Shown here piece after piece: positions 54,001-63,000 of a stretch of DNA of 64,000 bases. This stretch comes from Oxyruncus cristatus (Eukaryota; Chordata; Aves; Passeriformes; Cotingidae), in assembly GCA_013399855.1 (NCBI GenBank), contig VXAY01002814.1, positions 310,001 to 374,000 of the forward strand, given 5' to 3'. The translations under genes were made by a program, and so were the position numbers. The notes beneath the pieces were generated by a model. That model was given only the letters and a program-made list of their open reading frames with translations. It was not told the DNA's origin and did not search any database. The stretch's first letter is position 1. Each line of letters begins with the position of its first letter.

Positions 54001-57000
54001 TTACCAATGTGAACACTTAATCTGCATCGAGAGACTGAAACGATAACCCAAGACATGGTAAAACCTCATTCATTTTTTGAGAGTTTTGACTTCAGATACT
54101 ACATTATCAGGAAAGGAAAGAAATCTGATTTATCAAGTCAAACACTGAAGCTTGAAACAGAACGTTCATTTTTTTGCTTGAAAAGCAAAATGGAATGGAA
54201 TTCCACCACTTTACTGGTTCTAATCTTTCTTCCTCCTCTAAGAGTTTTGAAGATTGTTTTTCTTCGTTCAGATGTTGCCCATTGCAGAAGCACATAAGTT
54301 GCTGGGGAAAGTAATTTGATGCCATAACCCACAAGTCTATATATTTTTTTTAAACTCACAAATGAGGCATCAAAAGGGAAATGGAGGATGCAATGGGACA
54401 GTTCTACCAGTCACATAGAATCATAGATGCAGGTCACAAATGATACAGAATAAACCCAGTATAGTAAGAGTTACAAAAGGGACAGATTACCCCCAGTCGT
54501 CATAATCCCATTCCCAACAGCAAGTGTCCTTTACCTGATGCTAAAAAGCCCTTGTCTTAGTAAGTAGAAAAATGAAAGCAAAATGAACAGTCAGAAAAGT
54601 CTAAAAATGGAAGCAATATAATAATACTGTGCAACAAGTGTTTTATGAAATCAGTATTATCATTTAACATTAGTATAAAGCACACAAAGGATAATTTTAG
54701 TATAAAACAGAACCTGAATGGTTTTTACAGTTACAAAAAACTTGATTAATAAATTCTTGGTCAAATTTCCAAATTTTCTTGGTCTGTTCTGACACATTGA
54801 CAATCAGTTTTAACTAATCACAGATAGAAAAAAACTATGTAAAAACATTCCCTCAAATGTGTATATAAAAGCAAAATGCATCATACTAACAGGACAGACA
54901 ATGCATTAAAAATACTGCAGAACCAGCCAAATTTTCTATTATGGTCATACAATGGAAAGAAATTGTATACATACACTTCTACTGTGAAATATTGTCTTAA
55001 AAGCATATTATATGCAAAACTAATCTAGAATTCAAACAAATCCTCATTCAATAATCTCCACAATACTGATCTGAACAATTGAATACTTTGTTCCATTTAA
55101 AATATGCCAGAAATGTTACAAATATGAACACCTAATCAATAAACCTGGTAATTAGCAGCATTTTGTGAATTTTAAGCGTACAAGTGCGTAAGTGTATAAG
55201 TGCCCCGTATGATCCACTTCTTTTATACTTTAAAATTGCTTCCCAAACATTATGTTTGGGACCTGTTTTTTTTTTTCATAAAGATCCCTGCCAGACAGAC
55301 AGGGTTTTTTTTTCTCAAGTATTACCTATTGACAGAAGTTTAGTCCAAAGAAATAAGTTGCACCGTAGAACAAAAGGTGAGGAGCCTGACCTCAGGCACT
55401 ACAGAATTCCCATGCCAAATTTGCTTTAGCAACGGTGCCCTGCCCCAAGGCACCAGCGTTGTTAACTCTAGGCATTGTGCCAAAAGACCTTGTCATTTAC
55501 AGCTATCATTGTTTGGCGTTAAAATAACACACGTTCTTAAAGACTGTGATCCAGCAAAGCACTTCAAACCAGGCTCCCATGTGACTGCTCTCCTGGTTTT
55601 GGTCCCTACATTAGTAACTTTTAACCAAATAAGTACTTTGTAGGATTTGGAATGAACCTTGGGATCGAGGAAATGACAACATTAAAAGAAATCAGTACTG
55701 AATGAAGGTAATCACAGACGTGGTGCTCTGTCACCTATGTGAATCTTCTCTGAATCGATTTATATAAATAAAAGTCCTTATCAGAACATAGCCTGGCACT
55801 GTGTTCTGATTGTAAATGAAAAGTAACTGCTTACCACAGCATACACAGCACCAACTAACTGCTACGGATTGGACCAACTATACTGGCAATCAGTGAAATC
55901 TACCATGGAGAATGACAGTACAATGCAAAACACATATTCAGTGTACTGTGCTGTCACCTCTTCTTCCTATTCCACACTCAGCATAAGCCTTTGATTTCCA
56001 TCCAGGTTCTCCTCTTTCTTAAATGCTGCGTGTGACTCACTAGCAGGAGACACTGCCAACGACTGCAAGGTATTGGTGGCAGAGAGCCCTTCTTGCCCAA
56101 CACTCGGATGCACAAAGTAGCACTCAATTCAAGTTATAAGCAAATGACAGTATGGTCAACAAGCACAGGAACACCCTGTCCTTCCAGCTGAATAACTAAA
56201 AAACAGCTGCCTCCTTTGGTTTTATACCTCAACTATTTGATCGCAGCTGCAGAGAGCAGTCTATCAACCTAAAGACACTTTGCTTGCCTTTCTTTACATC
56301 GAAGCAACTCTATATTCCGGCTGGTGTTAGATCACACAGAAAACAAAACAATTAAAAAGAACCCTCCACAACTTTCTTAGGATACATCAAGGGCCAAATG
56401 ATGATAATCGCACTACTACTGCTGAACAAGCTTGTCCAACATGCTAGTTGAAAGTCATCTGAATTGCTGAGTGCAATTGACTGCACAACTGCAGAACACT
56501 ATCATGGTTTTCAATCTCAAACCACAAGAAAGTTAAAATTAGAAACTCCTGGATAGCTTCAAAGACTTAAAATAATATGGTTGCAGCAGAAAACAAAACA
56601 TTTGGCATTGCAGATACACCACAGGAAATATGTAAACCTTGATAATGTATCCTTGCCAGATTTGTGTTTATTCTCAGCTGTGGAAATATATGTTAGGTAG
56701 AGGACAGCTTTAGTTTGCCATAGTCCAGAAATATCAGACATTAGAAGATCTTCATCCAAACCAACACCAAAATCAGATTAACAAAAGCTTGCATCACATC
56801 TGCACCCTAACTTTTTTCAGTGATTAAAGTTACAGAGTGAATTACAGATGGATTTACATTGGCAGCAGGAATTATAACAAGTATTAAAAGCTTTACCTGT
56901 CTCCCTTTAGGACCTCTTTTTCCACGTAAGCCTGGGATGCCCTGAGAAAGAAATAAGCCATCAAAGGTAAGTTTTCTTCAATACTTAAATTCAAGTAATT

Positions 57001-60000
57001 AAACCTGTATTTGATTTTTTGATTGGAAAAAGACAGTGTCAGAAGCACTACCACTAAATAAAAATAAATAAATAAATAAATAAAATATTTGAGCAAAGAA
57101 TCATAGAGACATTGTCCTACAGGAGAAACACAAGCTTTGCTTGTCTTTACTGTGGCCATATCAGAACAACTATAAAAAAGGGCCATATCCTGCTTGCATC
57201 CAAGTACATGGCCAGGCATGTACTTGTGCATTTTGTGCTTAAGAGAAATAAGAAAAAGCTCAAGCACAGGGTGACAGAGACTTCCATGGCTTGTTCTACT
57301 TCAAAGATCATCTGAGAAGAGACATATATTAATCACTGACTGAATAAAATTGCTTCAGTGAAAAATATTCATTAAGGGCCTTGTTAGTAAGGAAAAAAAT
57401 AACCCAAATCCTTGGAGCTGTGGAGTAAATTAAGATAATAATTTACAGCTGCTCCATATTTAACTTTAGCACCAGTGCATTTCATTGATTAGACTAATTA
57501 TCACACAAACATCAACATTTCATTAATGTTCCATTAAGCCTACCCTTTCTCCTTCAGGTCCTTGTTGTCCTGCCACACCTGGAGGTCCAATGAAACCCTA
57601 AAAGTATAAGAACAATGCTTTTCACCAGCACTGCTTGTCCCTCAGTATTGGCCAGCTATGGGTTCATGATAAAGTGATTCAATTCAGACTTATTTGAAAC
57701 TACCAGTGAAGCTCTAGCAATTTAAATGTGATTAGCATTTACTTTCCAACTATCAGCAAAACCTTTCCTGCTATAAGGGCACAGATTCAGTCAATCAAGA
57801 AGTACTAAGAAAGTGGTCCAATAAGACAAGGTTGCATCAGACCCCTCATTTATTAGAACAGATGGAATTAGCAACTTTTTTCATAAGTTAACCTTATTCA
57901 TGAAACACATCTGAAAAGATGTTCTTGTCTTTAACAACACTGTGTGATCACTGCTATATGTAAGAGCTCTTAAAAGACAAGAGTTTATCTTAATATAAGC
58001 AGAATGTCTTAAAGTTCAGTCGTAGAATTTCTCTGCCACCGTTTCACAGTTGTATGGAGAGATGGGTTCTGCACTACCAGCTTCAACCTGAGACTGAAAT
58101 AAAAATATTACAGTTACTAAAAAATAATTCCTTGCTTTCATAACTCTCTCCAGTCCTCTAATTGTAATTTCTATTTTCTTTGTTAATTATGAAAGATAGT
58201 GCCCTTCTTGTCATCCAGCCTAATGAGAACAAGGAAAACAAGGGCACTTCTACTTTCTATGGTTTCTTAAAACAGCTGAGAAGCAGAGCACAGTATGATT
58301 ACAGGAATTTTTTAAACGTAAAGCTCTAAAGACACTTCATATCATGTTGCTATACTCCTCCATGGCACAGTAATATGGCTCAAGAGGGCTGTGTCATCAT
58401 TTTTACTGGGAGTTGTTTTTAGAATTCATATGCAGGACTTAGCCTTAAGACATGACAGGTGTTTTTCCCTAAAATTACTCATGCATTGGCCATTTTTAGC
58501 TTTGTGTAAACAGAGCAGCAGTAACTTTTCAGGAAGCGACTGGGATCACTTAATGTCTTGGTTGAAGGGAGAACAACACAAAATGCTTGAGAATCTGAAC
58601 AAAAATAAACTGAAGAAACATAAAAGAAACAATCCCTGAGGGTCCATTATCTGTTGGCACTTGATCCTGACAAACTAATTTTTCCCATCATTGTAATGAA
58701 AACTGACATTAAAAAAACCCACCCTGAAGAAAGCAGGTAAATGTTTAAGAAGCTGCTGCAGGTAAAGACTTTTAGTAACTACATTTAAGAAAAAAAACAA
58801 GACAAAAGGAAATATTGATAATAAATTATTAGTAAAATTATTTTAATAGATAATTGAGAACACAGAACACTGCTCAGCAACCTGTACATGAGTTGAGGGC
58901 CTGAAAACACCTAGCAAAAGCCACTTTCAAAACCTAGATGCAACTATCAATATGCAAGTTTCTGGAAACCTGTTTCTGCTGCTTGATGGTGAGAGTCAAT
59001 CTGAAAAAATCTTTATACATGCACCAGCATGTATAGAGAAAAACCCAACCTATTTTACTTCCAAGAATAATCAAAAGCAAACCTTGAATGCACAGAGCAT
59101 TAAGAGCCTTCAGTCCCTGGGATACACAAAACTACAATTCAACCATTCTAAAATCTTAAGATCACTTTCATGGGTTTTATATGACAAGACTGTTTCCCTT
59201 TATCAACTTCTGTAGCTGTTACAGATTGCAAATGCCAGATATGTCTCCCTTCTTGACAACTTCCATTATGGAAATAACGCTTCAGGCAGGAAATGTCCAC
59301 TCCTCTTCACTGCCAGCCCTCACACACCCAGTACTGCTTTCTTCTCTTGCCTGCATACAAGCGAGAGGAAGGGCAACAATGGAAGACTGCTCTATGCAGT
59401 TCACCACAGAAAAAAAAGTAAACTCTTACATGAATTATGAAAGATACACTGTGTTTTCTTATTTGTAGGTTCTGTAAAGGCAGCGTGGTTCAACAGGCAA
59501 ACAACTGGCACAGCTGAATTAAATTCTTCATCCCCTTTCTTATGTACTGTATGGGTAAAAATAGACATGCATACCAAAATGCTTAAAATGCTTACTTACT
59601 CTTACACCTTTAGGACCTGGGTTACCTTCTGGTCCAGCTAAGCCCTATTAGAAAAAGACAAGAGATGTAATCCATTTTAAACAGCCAGATATGATCTATG
59701 TAAAAGAACTGCAACAGCATTTGTTAACAGTAAACTGGCAACACATTCTTGAAATTCACAGGACTGAAGACTGTGTCATCAAGTAGTCCCCGGGACCATG
59801 TTCAGAAAGGTCTCCCACTAATGCATGGCTGAAACACACACAATGATTGAAACTTCCATTACATTTAAATTATTTCTTCGGGAGGAAATTTTTTTTCCAG
59901 ACCCAGTGATCTGGCATTACAGTGACATAATTTCACAGGATTTTTCATTAGCTTTTATATTTGGACACATTTCCAATTACTAATGTCAGAATAGCAAATG

Positions 60001-63000
60001 TTGTCCAAATGCTCTAAACATTTTACATCATTCTACACAAAAATGTTGTCATCCATTACTCGATAAAATATTGTAATGGAATTTTAAAATATATAGCCAT
60101 TACAAACCTAATCCAATAAACACTGAAGTATTGGTCAAATTCACCGTTTAAGCAAGCACAAAACCACAAAGTCAATTGTTGTCAATCTTACATAATTTAT
60201 CTGCAGAAAATAATGAGTATTTCTGCTTTATGTCTTCATATTACTGTACTGAGGTATCTGTTACATTATATGTAAATCAAAAAACCCAGACTCAGTATTG
60301 ATATAAAGTGCTTGTGTGAAAAAAGCTGCTTTCTGGCTTTATTAGTTCTCCTAAACTATCTCAATGAGATAAAAAAAAAAATGTTTTAATGTTCTGTTTC
60401 CCTAAAGGGCTGAAGAAATAGTTTCAGCAGTGAAGTAAACACATTGGTGAAAAATCAGGAGGAACAAGCAGTTCCTACTCCTTCTGGACTTGAAATACAA
60501 AAAAGAGAAAACACACAGAACCAAATGAGGCTTATGGACAAGTATAAAGTACAAAATACACTCAAACCATTGGTAATATCATTTATGTATTCTAGAAAAG
60601 AACAGCATTACTGCATCTAACCCATTGAAGTTTAAAAGCCAAAAGATTCAACATTCCCTCAAAGGCAGTACCAGAGAAAGAGGGAGGTTTCAAAAATAAA
60701 TGACAGGATGTAAACAATTAAGTAGTTTCAAAAGAATTAGGTACAGCACTTCTGAAAAGAATGAGAAATTTAAAAAAAAAAAAACCACACACACACTAAA
60801 AAATGCGAAGACATAAGTATAGTTACTGCACCTGCCTGCCAGGGTAACCAACTGCCCCAATACTGCCAGCCATTCCTGGAATTCCCTAAGTGGAAAAGAG
60901 GTGGGCGGGGGGGAGGAGGAGAGAAAAAAAGAAAAGAAACAAAAAACACGTTTAATGTCATGGTTTGAAGTTTGTTTTATCATTTCTGTCTCTTTCCACA
61001 TCTAGTCATATGATGCAGCTTAAGCTCATGGAAAAAATACTTTTAAAGCAAGATACACAGTAATGTCCTAAAATTCACCCATCATAAAGAAGTAACTCCA
61101 CCAATTACATATCCTTTGAAAAAAGTCTAAGATTTCATGAAATACAACAGTGCACCCCTTCCTTCCACAGCAAAAACACAGATGCTATTTGTAGAAAATA
61201 ATTGAGGAGACAGATCCTTATAATGAAGTAACTGCACAGGTCTTAACTGTATTTGAACAAATACATTAAAATTTTTCATTAAAGAAGAATCCTTACAAAG
61301 CCACTTTGTTTTGTTTCTTCCAGAATCAGGTCAATATAGCACTGGATTAAATATGAACGTATAGAACTTCTCTCCATCTTCTCCTGATGTTAATTACCTT
61401 TTTTCCCCCCCTGGCTATCTCTATGTCACTGCTATATCATAGTCAACATGAAAAAATTCCTATGAGCCTGTAATAAAAATTCATTCAGTTAAGATTTGTG
61501 TATAAAACCCATGAAACTCATAGATGATGCTCCTGAGTTTTTACCTCCCTTCAGATGTTTACCATCTATTATTGTCACCATTTCCTTTTCAGGGTCATCC
61601 AAAAGGAGACTCGTGCTTCTCTCTACTCTACCATGAGGAGCCTCATTAATGCTAAACAAGACATCAGCAATTGGATATCTTTGGAACTTACATTCAGATT
61701 GTTTCTTGAACTGACATGGAAGTGAGAAAAGGCACTCAACTACTGCATTTTCTACATGCTAGGAGACTTAAAATGCATTAAATCAGTAGAGGTGGGAGAA
61801 TCTAAAATTTCCCTCTTAAAAGAATTTTACACCAACATCTGCCAAGCTGGTATGGGAGTTGAAAAACAAGCTGGTCTTTTCCATTTCATTTAGAGCATTT
61901 TCTAACCATAGAGATCCCTAAACTGAATTCTTGGTCAAGAACTGTCCTGTATTTCCTTAAACAGTGAGTAATTTACACTGATAGCTTATATTGAACACTT
62001 ACAATGGATTATACAAACTTCTGTCATCCACTGTTCATCTGCAGAGTACAGTGTACTGTGCTTTCATCACTCACCTGCTCTCCCCGCGGCCCTCGCAGTC
62101 CCGGATAACCCTTAAGACCCTGCAGGTAGAAAAAGAGAGATGTAATAAATACAGTTAAACAAACAAAATGGACCTTCTTTTCCTACTCTATTCTCCCTTT
62201 GTCAAGAAAAAAAAAAAAAATCTAGACTTGTCTGCCTGCAGAATTGGTTTACATTCAGCAGCTCATATGAAAGCTGAGTTAGAGAAAAGGAGTAAGAAAT
62301 CTTCTTGGCAGTTTAGACGATTTCAAGATATCAGCATGCTTTAAGACAGTTCCAGACTTGTTCTCTTTTAAACAAATGAGTGCATGGGATGCTGTCACCA
62401 GTTACTGCTGAAATTGGAGAACTAGACAGTGCATTTCGCCATTCCAAATCCTTGTCACAATGACCTTTCTGAACAAGGCAGTTCAGAGGAGAGGTATAAG
62501 TAGACGGACAACTCAGACTGTTCTAGGACACACTCAGGAGAGACAGACCTTGCAGGACACACAACATCTTTTTTTGAAATTAACATAGAACAAATTTCAG
62601 CTCTTATACTATGGAATTTTTATTGGTAGGGAAAATAGTCTCATCCCAGAAATCTTCCCTGTGGTGCTGGAATCATGAAACTGTTGAATTTTACTCCCTG
62701 TGCACAGACCATTTCAAGCATATTTTACCTCTTAAAGAAAAAAATTAAAGAATTAAAAATAGAGCTGAAACCTGCCATCTGCAATCAGTACACTTGAAAG
62801 GGGAACCTTCTTCTTGAATGTCTTTACGCTGCACTAAACATACCCAGGCAAGCTGGCCTAAAAGGGAGCCTCTAACAGTTGCATGATTTACCAAAAGCCA
62901 AGTTTCTGGCCTCCACACCCTTTGCAAGAGGTACTGGGACTACACAAGTCCAAAAACTACAGCTTGAAAGAGAAATTCCAAAACAATCCTCGTTTTGGAT

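Noticed and set aside
54410..54440. CATAGAATCATAGAT, similar to the CR1 3' terminal repeat
   Set aside because: The sequence beside it does not resemble CR1, so this may be chance or a remnant too small to call.
59480..59515. GTGGTTCAACAGGCAA, slightly like a tRNA T-arm
   Set aside because: No acceptor stem, D-arm or anticodon arm can be drawn around it. No tRNA, rRNA or CRISPR array was found in the window.
39..62119. Type XXVII (COL27A1) as the gene identity
   Set aside because: It shares exon grammar and the GFPGDIG and RGPDG landmarks, but the recalled type XXVII sequence differs at GKPGQKGY, GERGSPGP and GLQGEPGAK, where type XXIV matches. A protein search would settle it.
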